Both the position numbers and the translations under genes were made by a program. DNA of 64,000 bases from Cristatella mucedo (Eukaryota; Bryozoa; Phylactolaemata; Cristatellidae): positions 4,204,501 to 4,268,500 of the forward strand of contig WPIO01000013.1 of assembly GCA_009760855.2 (NCBI GenBank). The letters run 5' to 3'. Within the stretch, counting starts at the first letter, position 1, and every line of letters starts with the position of its first letter. Shown here one piece after another: positions 36,652 through 46,139 of this stretch. Below the pieces are notes generated by a model, which saw only the letters and a program-made list of their open reading frames with translations, was not told the origin of the DNA and ran no database searches.

Positions 36652-38105
36652 CGCAGGCCTTTGCTGCCGTCCCGACTGACGGGCCGTCGTCGTCGTCGCG
36701 AGCGGCGCCGTCCGTGCGAGAGCGCACTCACGCAAGCGCAGGAAATCCAGCCTGATCTCACTCGGCGCCTTCGCTGTCGAGTCCAGCGCCGCAGCCGCTC
36801 CAGCACAGGAAGCTCACCGGAAGCTCTCGGATGCTTCCGCCGCCTCTGCTCACTGCTGCCCACCGGTGCCCTTTGGCGGCAGCAGACTGGTCGTTTGGAG
36901 GGCGGCGGCTCGAGGGCTGGGTGGCAGCAGCCGCGTGGCTGGCCGGCTGCCTGTTCGTTGCCCAAATGGGAGCAGACAGGCAGGCAGGCAGGCACTGCTG
37001 TCTCGCACTTGCAGCACAAGCGGTCCGGCCAGCCAAGGTCCGGTGTGGAGCAGCATCTGCTGCTGCTGCAGCAGCAGACCCTGCCCCTCCGGATGACCGA
37101 ATGAACAAATCGCCGCCGCGGTGAGCCCTCCTCCGCGCTCCCACGAGGCGCTGCCGCCATCGGCGCACGCGGCAGACGCGTCGCTAGCGACACGGTCGCC
37201 TTCTGCTGGCAGTGGCAGAGGCAGAAGCCCGGAAGCTCTTTTTAAGCTGCCTGCTCAAAAAAATTTACAAAAAAAGTTAACACGACTGCGACGGACGCAG
37301 GCGCCTATCGCTCAGCCACGCCCCCGGGCCGGTGAGCTGCGGCAGTCGAGAGGAATTGAGCTCGAGCTTCTATCTCAAACGACTCTCTGACTCCTCTCTC
37401 GCTGCCGAGATCGCTCTTGGTTGCGGAAGCGCTGCCATCGTCGACGACGGCAGCGGCGAGCATTCGCAGGCTTTCACGTGCACTCGGAAGGTTAGGCTCG
37501 CGCACCACTACTGGTTTAGTTTTGAGATTTCGACCGCGAGCATGCCGCCGCCGCGTCTTGTGTACACGGTGGCCTACGCCTCAGCCCGCCAGAGAGAGAG
37601 AGAGGGAGAGAGAGAATGAGAGCTGCAGCGCGTGTGTACATACATACCTAGAATGTGCCCAGGCCGCTCGAGGGTGGCGGCTGCTGCTGCTTGTTCTGGC
37701 AGAGGCGGCACTGTTGTTGCACTCAGTGGCTGAGGCGGAGACCTGCTGCTGCTACTGCTCGTACGGCATCGCAGCCGTGGTGCCGGCTGCGATGCAGCGG
37801 CAGCGAGTGTGGTGGCAGCTATGGCTAGCTGTAGCTGATCGAAGGCTTTATTTTTTCATCTTAATTTATGCATGTACGTTATAGATTGTGTACTATTTAA
37901 CCACACTTTCCTCGAGCCCAAAGTCATAGACGTTACGATGTTTGCCCACGTGTCAGACGTGGCATATACGTGAATGTACTGTGTTGCAGTTTATTTATAT
38001 TTGTCTCTATAGTTGTTTATTCACAGTTGAAGCTTGTGGAATGAAATAGGAAATATCTTTAATTTATTTTAGAGCTCCTGTTAATAAACAAATGAGCAGA
38101 CAGCC
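36652..38105 (+). other. 3' UTR of MXD
   Basis: From the stop codon the sequence is GC-rich with CAG/CTG clusters to about 37830. It then becomes AT-rich with ATTTA-like motifs and ends at the polyadenylation signal AATAAA (38083-38088). A Pumilio-type site TGTACATA is at 37635-37642. The cleavage point near 38105 is inferred from the signal. Confidence 0.72.
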
Positions 38106-38258
38106 GTGCAGTTTCCTGTGCCATCTGCACGCGCCGCCTCGAAGCACCGGGGCGCCTCGGTTTCGGAGCAATGCCTTTGCCCTCCGGCGCCGGAGCACGA
38201 AGGCTGCAGGCCTCGTGAGGGATCACTGCGGTGTCTCGTCCGGCGCCCTGCGCTGCTG

Positions 38259-38326
38259 CTATCGCTGGTCCGTCATATGATCAGCCAGGTACTTCATCAT
38301 GCCGAAGGCTTTCACCCGCTTGACCT
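38259..38326 (-). CDS. SWIB-domain protein (UAF30/SPP27 type), terminal coding exon
   Basis: Read on the minus strand after acceptor TTTCTGCTTGTAG, two bases complete a Lys codon. The exon then encodes VKRVKAFGMMKYLADHM plus TDQR and TAG (38261-38259). The K-x-F-GMMKYL segment is the last helix of SWIB/MDM2 domains. The protein ends four residues after the domain, which fits the UAF30/SPP27 type (C-terminal SWIB) rather than SMARCD or MDM2, where the domain is internal or N-terminal. AATAAA signals for the minus strand lie at 38063-38068, 38016-38021 and 37990-37995, inside the MXD 3' UTR. Confidence 0.92.
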
Positions 38327-40329
38327 CTACAAGCAGAAAGAATTCAATTACAGGCCATGCATCGTTGCCGGACAGGCCCACGCTTGCTCGGGCGGCTTGG
38401 CGATGGTGCTGCGCAAGTGCAAATGGCTCGTGCAAATGCAGCACACGAGGCAAAGGCCGTCTCGATCAGGCCAGATTCGATCAGGCCAGATTCAAGAACC
38501 CGATGCTGCCGTGAGCCGATTAGCAACCTAGCAGCAAAGAAGCACCTGTGCTGCGTGTAGAGTGGGTGGGGGAGGGCGGGGTCCGTGTTTCATTTAAAGT
38601 CAAGCAAGGTACGGTTGGCGCGGCTGGCTGCTGCGTATCGGTTGACTTCACTGAGGTTCAAACGGTCACAGCCAGCAGACCCAGGCAGCCAGGCCTGCAG
38701 CAGAAGCAGCAGCTGGGAAGCATGGCCGGCCCAGCAGCCGGCCATGCTTCCCAGCTGCTGCTTCTGCAGATCACGTGTGTCTCCTCTGCTTCCTGAGCTC
38801 GATTAATGGTTACTTGGCCTGCATAAACACTGCTCGAATATAGTCGACATATAGTGTGCAGAAAAAAGCAACGGCTCCGTTTATTGTGCTTCCATTGAAA
38901 CGATTCAATATCATCGGACAATGACACGCCAGTTCCCAATGCTGTGACCACAATGGCTGCATTTCAGGTCTCCGGCTTTCTCACGTGCACGTGGCTAGCG
39001 CTGGCCGGATGTCGCCCGCTCCACGTGACTGCTGCTGCTGCTTCGGCAGCAGCCGTGGGAGGCGGGCCTGCTCGTGGTCGAACGGCCAGTGCAGTCGGCA
39101 GCCGTGAAGTTGCCGCCGAGGCACCGGGGTCTCGGGACCTGGGCTGGGGGGGGGGGGCAGCATGAGGAGGCCAAGAGTCCCGCTGATCCGGAGCAACTAC
39201 GAGGCTGCTGCTGCAGTTGCTTTGCCCGATTTTGCCCCGAGATCTCGGGTGTCTCGGCGGCCGCAGCCCCACAACGGTCACGCCAGTGCCGTTAGGACGA
39301 GGCTGCTGCTGCCGCCAGAGGAGGAGAACTGCACGCAGACCTTTGCGATGTGGCCGCTGAGCACTGATGGCTGTAGACAGAGCACGACCATTGCGCGCGG
39401 CCCCTCAGCCTCTTAGGTTCCTCGACCGCTCGTGGCGCCGCCCCCCCCCCCCCCCCGTGCACCGACTCCTCCCATTCCTCCTCACCCAGAGGCTGCGTTT
39501 GAGCATGGCACTCGAGGTCAAGGCAGTCAAGGTTATCTCGTTATCTCGCGGGACCTGTGGGCAAAGCAGTGGTGCCGGCTATCTGGGCCATCTGCCGTGT
39601 ACTAGCTAGTTAGCAATAGGCCTGAGGATGGCTAATTGGCATGCATGCCAGAAAGTGGCAGTCTCAGCTAGAGCAGTGAGACTGCATAAGACAATTAAGG
39701 CCTGCAGCAGCAGAAGCTGGAGTACCATGATTATGATTATACGGCAGTGCAATCACTACAACTATGGACATACTGCCTCGAGTGACTAACTTTGCTGTAT
39801 GAGTGGACAAACGAACGGAAGTATGTGTCGATGTAGTGCCTCTAGATCTTGCATCGGTGTGGGTGGGGCATGATCACGACGCTGAGCATATGGGTCGATG
39901 CATACGAGTTTTTACGTACACACATACCCGTACGTCATTGAACGTCTATGCAAATGTGCACATAAAGGCACATCGTATACAGTCGGTAAGTGTGTGAGCG
40001 CGTACGTGGGAGTGCACTAGCGAATGTGGGCATGAATATTGCAAAGGAGGATTGCATAGCAGACAGACATGGGGAACGCGGCCAGCTAAGTAGAGGCAGC
40101 AGCAGCTGCAGCTGTGGCAGCAGCAGCAGCTGAGGCAGTGCAGGCCGACGGTGAGCTGAACGCAGCCGGAGCACACTGGATGACAACAATGACGGTCGGC
40201 AATGGGACAGGTGTGCACAAGAAAACGAACGCCTTTGTCATGCCGAGCAGAACAATACGTGTAAACAGTTCGGCGATCCTGATGCAGATGCTGCTCCAAT
40301 TGAAGAGCCGACGGAGCCGATCTACTTAC
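38327..40329 (-). other. Last intron of the SWIB gene
   Basis: A 2.0 kb intron with donor A|GTAAGT and acceptor GCTTGTAG on the minus strand. It holds the hairpin at 38700-38767, a cluster of CACGTG sites (38982-39027), a C run at 39441-39457, and an open + strand frame (39162-39416) of unknown status. Confidence 0.75.
38700..38767. repeat. Perfect hairpin, 31-base arms, 6-base loop
   Basis: Arms 38700-38730 and 38737-38767 are exactly complementary, starting GCAGAAGCAGCAGC and ending ATGGCCGGC at the loop CCAGCA. It lies in the last SWIB intron, 4 bases before a CACGTG (38772-38777). It is the longest perfect hairpin seen in the window. Confidence 0.95.
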
Positions 40330-40384
40330 TGAATATGGGAAGCAATTGATCGTCACAAATCATGTACTGCTTATTGTTGGGGTC
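40330..40384 (-). CDS. SWIB-domain protein, internal exon
   Basis: On the minus strand, acceptor CTATTTGCAG is followed by codons for DPNNKQYMICDDQLLPIF and one base of the next codon, then donor GTAAGT. The D-P-x-N-K-x-x-I-x-C-D-x-x-L motif is the centre of the SWIB fold. The exon joins in phase 0 to the preceding exon and in phase 1 to the last one. Confidence 0.93.
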
Positions 40385-40452
40385 CTGCAAATAGACATGT
40401 AGGAACAGCAAAAACAGCAGTTGGCCAACCGAAGGGCTGCTGCATCCCTCCT

Positions 40453-40476
40453 CCCCCCCCCCCCCCCCCCCCCCCC
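40453..40476. repeat. Poly-C tract, 24 bases
   Basis: Twenty-four consecutive C on +, in the 461-base intron between two SWIB exons. Confidence 0.95.
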
Positions 40477-40609
40477 GCAGCCGACGACGGCTCACTTGAC
40501 GTCCAGCGCCCGTTTGCAGGATTGCACGGCAAGGAGGAGAAATGTACTACGTGGGAGGGGGAGGAGTACATGCCGAAGATTCGCTGCACGAGCAGCTGAC
40601 TGCAGCGCC

Positions 40610-40720
40610 TTACATGCACACGCACATGCACACGCACATGCACACACATACATGCACACACGTACATGCACACAAGCAAGCACACGCGTGCACACATGTA
40701 CACAACACACACATACATCC
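40610..40720. repeat. CA-rich imperfect repeat
   Basis: A decayed array of ACACGCACATGC and ACACAC units within the 461-base SWIB intron (40385-40845). Confidence 0.85.
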
Positions 40721-40845
40721 CGTGCTCTCACAGGAGGCGCAGAGCTCTGGGAGGACCGGGGAGCTTGAGCCCCAGCCTGCCTGCAAGGACGAAGGGCCAA
40801 GTCTGCTATGGGCGGCATGCGCGCGAATTGCCGTGGCAAGAATAC

Positions 40846-40905
40846 CTGCAGGTTTCGCTCCTTAATGATGGTCCACAGGGTTTTCACCACGTCCTTTCTT
40901 GCCAT
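40846..40905 (-). CDS. SWIB-domain protein, internal exon
   Basis: The 60-base exon on the minus strand encodes MARKDVVKTLWTIIKERNLQ, the first long helix of the SWIB domain (R-x-D/E-VVK-x-LW-x-YIK-x-x-NLQ in the family). The acceptor is CCCTAACAG and the donor is CAG|GTATTC, a non-ideal donor at +3 to +6. A pure TC array (40946-40915 on the minus strand) serves as its polypyrimidine tract. The internal Met is not the start, since the previous exon joins in frame and supplies the first part of the domain. Confidence 0.94.
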
Positions 40906-40912
40906 CTGTTAG

Positions 40913-40914
<2 letters not shown>

Positions 40915-40946
<32 letters not shown>
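40915..40946. repeat. (GA)16 microsatellite at a SWIB exon acceptor
   Basis: On the minus strand this reads (TC)16 and ends 9 bases before the splice junction at 40906/40905. A CTCAC branch-point-like motif lies just upstream (A at 40949), 43 bases from the junction. Confidence 0.95.
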
Positions 40947-40949
<3 letters not shown>

Positions 40950-41059
40950 GAGTGGCTGTATGCTCGTGCTTGCACGCGCATGCCATGCAAGCCGTGCAAC
41001 GCGTGCTTTGCCTTTCGTGTGCTTTGCCTTTCGTGTGCATGCCACGCACGTGGTGACCA

Positions 41060-41061
<2 letters not shown>

Positions 41062-41102
<41 letters not shown>
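41062..41102. repeat. (CT)n microsatellite
   Basis: About 20 CT repeats on the + strand. Confidence 0.93.
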
Positions 41103-41103
<1 letters not shown>

Positions 41104-42563
41104 TATCTCATCAGCAGCAACAACTAGTAGCTGCTGCTAGCACGCTCACTGCAGCAGCTGCCGCTCCATGAGCCGAGCGGCACCGGCAGGGGGCGGTTAA
41201 AGCGAATGGGCACGGTAGCACGCGGCTTCGCTTCGGTGACGTGGCTACCAGGACCGGGCCACTGGCTAGCGACCAATCGGCACTGAGGCACACAGGGCAA
41301 GGGAGCAAGCTACGATAGCTGCACGATAGACAGCTCCTCTTTCCCTCCTCACTGACTCACGGCTCGGCTGCCGCCCTTTTGCTTGCCAAGCCTATCGGTC
41401 CTTGCCGAGCGCTGGCTTCAAAACCCAGCGGATCTCAAGCGTATCGATAATCGATACGGACGGCAGCTCACCCGGCGGCGGCAGCGGGCGAAGACCGAGC
41501 ATCGCAGCGGCGTGCTCGCTCGCACCTACCCCTAAGCTCACGCTGACGGCTGGCACACCGGCTTCCCTTAGAAGTGTCCAGTCCCTGGGCGCGCGCTCGA
41601 CCCACGGACGCGTTAGGGGCCGACGCGAGCCGTCTGTGTTGGGCGATTTGCGCCCCGGCCGCACGCGGGCACTCATATTATGCTTGCTTGGCCAGCACAC
41701 TCGTAGCCAAGCTGCCGGCTGCGAGCTACCGGCGCGACTGGTGCTAGCTATGTCGCCACCCTATGTCACGGCGCCGACGTGGCAGGTGTTCGCAGCTTTT
41801 CGAGGGTGTAGCCACTCGATCCTGTGGCCACCGTGCCCAGAGGGAGCCTACATTGTGTGTCTGTGACAAGAGGGGCAGAGAGGAGCCGGTCAGCAAGAGG
41901 GCTCCCATCGGCACGGGTGGCAGAGGAGATCGGTGGTCTCAGCTGGCGCCCGGGTCTCAGCTTACGGCTGCCTTAGTCACAGGCATAGTGCCTGCCATGC
42001 GTCATACCGGGGTTGCCCGATGACGGGTCTTTCCCAATATGCAATAGCAGCAGCAGCCGGCCCTGCTGAGTCTGGCCAGCAGAGTCACTGAGTGACCTGC
42101 AAGTGGGTCGGCCGTCGGTGGGGGGGGGTAGCTGCTGCTACTGGCACTTGATCTGGAGGGGTGGTCGTCAGCCAGCTGATGACGGCTCCAGCAGGCCCAC
42201 TCGGCCCACCTGCGGCCTACCAGGCCACGGAGGAAGTGTGCACGAAACCGAAACCGCTGGCCCACCGACCCAGTCACATTCTGGCATTCCCAGGGGTGGG
42301 CCGCAGGCAGCCGAGGCTGCCAATCCCCGGGGGCGATGGTAGCTGCTGCCATCTCAGCTGCTCGGGCTTGATTGGTCAACGGCAAGGGCACGGAGGGGGA
42401 GGAGCTAGCTACTTGGGTCGCTGATTACTCAGCTGATGGAGAATGACTCTCAATCGATCTGCAAGCTACCTAGGCAGCACTGCTGCTCCTCCTCCCTAGT
42501 CCACCACTCCCCTCCCCCCTAGAGAAAGCTACAGAGCTATAAAGAGAGAGAGCTATAGAGCTA

Positions 42564-42564
<1 letters not shown>

Positions 42565-42657
<93 letters not shown>
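42565..42657. repeat. (GA)n microsatellite
   Basis: About 45 pure GA repeats, preceded by AGCTATA/GAGAGA-rich transitional sequence from 42525. Confidence 0.96.
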
Positions 42658-42658
<1 letters not shown>

Positions 42659-43047
42659 CTGCAGCTGCCAAATCATCGAGTGGCTGCCATCTTAAGAGAA
42701 ACCGCCCTTCCTTAGCTCTGGTCAAGTCCACCACTGCCTGGGGGGAGGGAGTGGTGGCTTGGCTGACCACCACCCTAATCGGCTAAGAGAGTAACCGTGT
42801 CAGGAAAAGTACCACCAAGCCACAGCTCGACCCACCCTCTTAGGTTACTTGGATCTCCTTCCTGCCCTCTCTCAACTAGCAAGTTAGTCGAGCAAGCTCA
42901 GATCACAAGCAGCGGCTGGCCGCGGCAAGATGTCTGGCTCAGGAGCCGTTTTCCAGTCGCTTGCCTGCAAACGCAGGCCGATGCTCGAAGCTGGGACCTC
43001 GAGCACCACAGTGTCTTCGAAGTCATCTTGACATCTTGCTTCCTTTT

Positions 43048-43049
<2 letters not shown>

Positions 43050-43117
<68 letters not shown>
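43050..43117. repeat. (CA)n microsatellite
   Basis: About 34 pure CA repeats. Confidence 0.96.
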
Positions 43118-43120
<3 letters not shown>

Positions 43121-43559
43121 CTTGAAGTGTGAACGCCACACCACGAATGATTTCTCCGGCCACGCTAGACGGCCGAGTCGGCCATGCCGCCTATGGCATG
43201 CACAGGCGTCAGCAGGCCGTTTTGTGCCGCCCATGTGGCCACAGGCGCCGCTGTTGCACAGGCGCTGTGAGGTCACGAGCTGCACGGGCTTCCGGTAGCA
43301 GGCTCCGACTGGGTGGATGCTGCACAGTTGCTCGATGCGAAGCATCGGGGCCCAGTCGCACAAGACCAGCGCATCGCTTGGCTGCTGCAGGGTAATCCTG
43401 AAGCAGAGGCTGACACTGGGCTCGATGCGTGCCGGCAGCGGCGACGGCAGACTGCTTCGACGGGCAGGCGGGCGCGCACGCATGCGGCGTGCCGCTCATG
43501 CACACATGCTCAGACTCGATCTCCGTGCATCGTCATCGCATGCTAGAGTCGGCTGCCCC

Positions 43560-43780
43560 ATCACGGACAGGCGTGATGCTGAAGAGAAGACGCGCTCGCA
43601 CTTCACGACCCCAAGCGAGGCTCTCGGGTTCGAACCCCACAGCAGGCAATCCTTTATTGCCCACTGCAAGCCGTGTGGGGTAGTGTGGGAGGAGGTACTG
43701 CCGATGGCTGCTGCTAAGGCAGCTTATGTTTCGATATAAACGAGGCCGTTGAATCAGCCATACTTTACTTTTACTATCAA
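43560..43780 (+). mobile_element. SINE S1 (tRNA-derived)
   Basis: The B box GGGTTCGAACCCC lies at about 43627-43639. It is followed by GGCAATCCTTTATTGCCCACTG, the AACGAGGCCGTTGAATCAGCC end motif and a CTTTACTTTTACT tail. The stem arms are only partly paired in this copy. The 5' limit is uncertain. Confidence 0.8.
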
Positions 43781-44024
43781 AGCTTCTCCCACTGCAAAGA
43801 CCCTGCCGCCAGACCGGCAGCCGCAGGACGAGTACAGCTGGAAGTGAGGCAGCAGCAGTAGCAGCGGCACGCGTGAGATCACGATGAGGCAGTGCTGGCA
43901 GCCAAGAGGAAATCAGATCCGCTTCCCAGTCTGCAGCAGCATCCTAAGTCGTTGATTGGCTGGTGAAGGGGAGGGGTAAGGGGAGGGGCAAGGGGGAGGC
44001 CTCCGGGCAGTCCGCCCTCTCTCC

Positions 44025-44318
44025 AGCTTAAAAACACACCTATTTAGGACAGCATTTAGTGGGTCCCTGTGATTCGTCCTTGATGTGCTTATGCGTGCTG
44101 ACACTGTGCATGCTGCCACTAACCACATTTGCATGCTGACCCTGTGCATGTCACCCCTAACCATATTATTCATTTTGTTTGTTTTTCAAGCATTTGATTT
44201 TATTTCATGATTTTACCATTCAATTGCATTTCCCTTTGCAGCAAATGTAAAGCGCCTAGAAAGAGATTAAGTTCTCTGAGGGTGCTTTATCGAGTGCAAT
44301 ATTATTATTATTACCGGT
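44025..44318 (+). mobile_element. L2-like LINE 3' end (5' truncated, about 0.29 kb)
   Basis: It starts at AAAACACACCTATTTAGGAC, runs through the 3' UTR blocks (GTGCTTATGCGTGCTGACAC, AAGCGCCTAGAAAGAGATTA) and ends in ATTATTATTATTAC. It is very similar to 6186-6480 and 45484-45780 in reverse orientation. Confidence 0.88.
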
Positions 44319-44639
44319 CAAACCAACTCAGGTTATTAACCAAGGTAGCCGCCACCGACGCTTCAGAGCCTTGCAGGCGGGTGGAGTGTGGCAGGAGTGG
44401 GCAGCCATCCATCTGCAGGCCGAGGCCGAGGCCTGGCGCCGTCACCGAGCTGGTCACAGCCGAAGCTGGGGAGGGTGGGATAGAGGGGGCGTGCCACGTT
44501 AGAGCGAGGTCACGTGCTGCAACAATGACAAGACCTCGAGTGCTACTTGTCTGGCTGCCTGCGCAGGAAAGGCCTGCAAAGGCAGTCATCTTGGTTGACT
44601 TTTCACCTTTTTTTACCCTTTTCACCAATCTGTCTCCAG

Positions 44640-44786
44640 ACGAGAAAGTGTTCAACGAGCGCTGAGCGTGTGCCGCTGCATGAGCCACATTGCCACGGGT
44701 GGCCGCCTCGCTCAGGACCCGACCAGAAGACGATCGCCGATCACTGCACATCCGAATCAGAACGCTGGTCGATTGCAAACGGGAAG
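44640..44786 (+). CDS. Candidate exon of unknown gene, antisense within the SWIB intron
   Basis: A strong acceptor (TTCACCAATCTGTCTCCAG after a T-rich stretch, ending at 44639) and donor AAG|GTAAGC enclose 147 bases. Two frames are open throughout. One includes RALSVCRCMSHIATGGRLAQ, the other SGPDQKTIADHCTSESERWS. I recognise neither. The splice signals and protein-like content support an exon, but no partner exon was identified. Confidence 0.3.
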
Positions 44787-44884
44787 GTAAGCAGAGGAAA
44801 GTGGCAGCCGCCCGCCGGAGGCACAGCTCAACACGCGCCCCTCTGCCACCTGCGGTTCGAGGCACTTTCGACGCAGAGCCAGAG

Positions 44885-44940
44885 GGCAGCATTGAGTTCT
44901 CTGAGGGCGCTAAAACAAAATGTATTATTATTATTATATA
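44885..44940 (+). mobile_element. Minimal L2-like 3' tail
   Basis: Only GAGTTCTCTGAGGGCGC plus a degenerate end and an ATTATTATTATTATA tail remain. It is probably an extremely 5'-truncated insertion. Confidence 0.6.
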
Positions 44941-45004
44941 CTATTTAGACATGCATCTAGTCTGCACAAGACCAGGCCCCCATCCAAAGGTCAACGGAGA
45001 CCAC

Positions 45005-45314
<310 letters not shown>

Positions 45315-45483
45315 AGCGAGAGCCGACCGCTGCTCCAACCGAGGCAGCCGGCCGGATGCGCCGGCGCCAGGTCCGCATGCGGATCGGAGGATCAGCAGCG
45401 GTCCCCGATGGGTGGCTGGCTGGCCGAGACCTGAGCTGCTTGCCCTTCTCCCCCCCCCCCGATCTGCATTCTGCTTCAGCATT

Positions 45484-45486
45484 TCC

Positions 45487-45518
<32 letters not shown>

Positions 45519-46135
45519 TTGCACTTGATAAAGCGCCCTCAGAGAACTTAATCTCTTTCTAGGCGCTTTACATTTGCTGCAAAGTGATACGCAATAAAAT
45601 GGTAAGTAAAATCATGCTTGAAAAACAAACAAAATGAATAACATGGTTAGGGGTTACATGCACTGGGTCAGCATGCAAATGTGGTTAGTGGCAGCATGCA
45701 CAGTGTCAGCACGCATAAGCACATCGAGGACGAATCACAGGGACCCACTAAATGCTGTCCTAAATAGGTGTGTTTTTAAGTTTCTTTTAAATGTGGTCAG
45801 GTCAGGGGATGTTCTGATGCAGGTCGGGAGGGAGTTCCAGGCTGTGGGAGCATACGAGCTAAATGCACGGTCTCCAAAGGATTTAAGGTTTGTACGAGGT
45901 ATTTCTAGAATGTTGGATTCCGAAAAGCGAGTGGTACGATGCTTTGCCTGATGGGGTAGTATATCTGAAAGATAGGCTGGAGCCATAGAATGAAGAGACC
46001 TAAAAGTGAGCGACAAAACCTTGAAGTCAATCCGTTGCTTGACTGGTAACCAGTGCAGGTCGGCGAGAAGTGGAGTAATGTGGCAACTGCGATGCTCACG
46101 ACAGACAAGCCTAGCTGCAGAGTTTTGCACCAGCC
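45484..46135 (-). mobile_element. L2-like LINE, 5' truncated, recent
   Basis: The AAT/TTA tail at 45488-45519 is followed by a 3' UTR and an open C-terminal frame of 131 codons (46130-45735), with DLHWLPVKQRIDFKVLSL and LTTFKRNLKTHLFRTAFSGS. By eye about 7 residues differ over roughly 120 from the nested copy at 6186-7278, so the family was active recently. Confidence 0.9.
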
Positions 46136-46139
46136 GTCG

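Larger units (their letters stand above)
40948..43540. other. SWIB intron sequence with low-complexity repeats
   Basis: Part of the 16.8 kb SWIB intron. It contains a CT array (41062-41102), a GC-rich stretch (41390-41870) open in both directions, a GA array (42565-42657) and a CA array (43050-43117). No transposon protein is recognisable. Confidence 0.6.
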
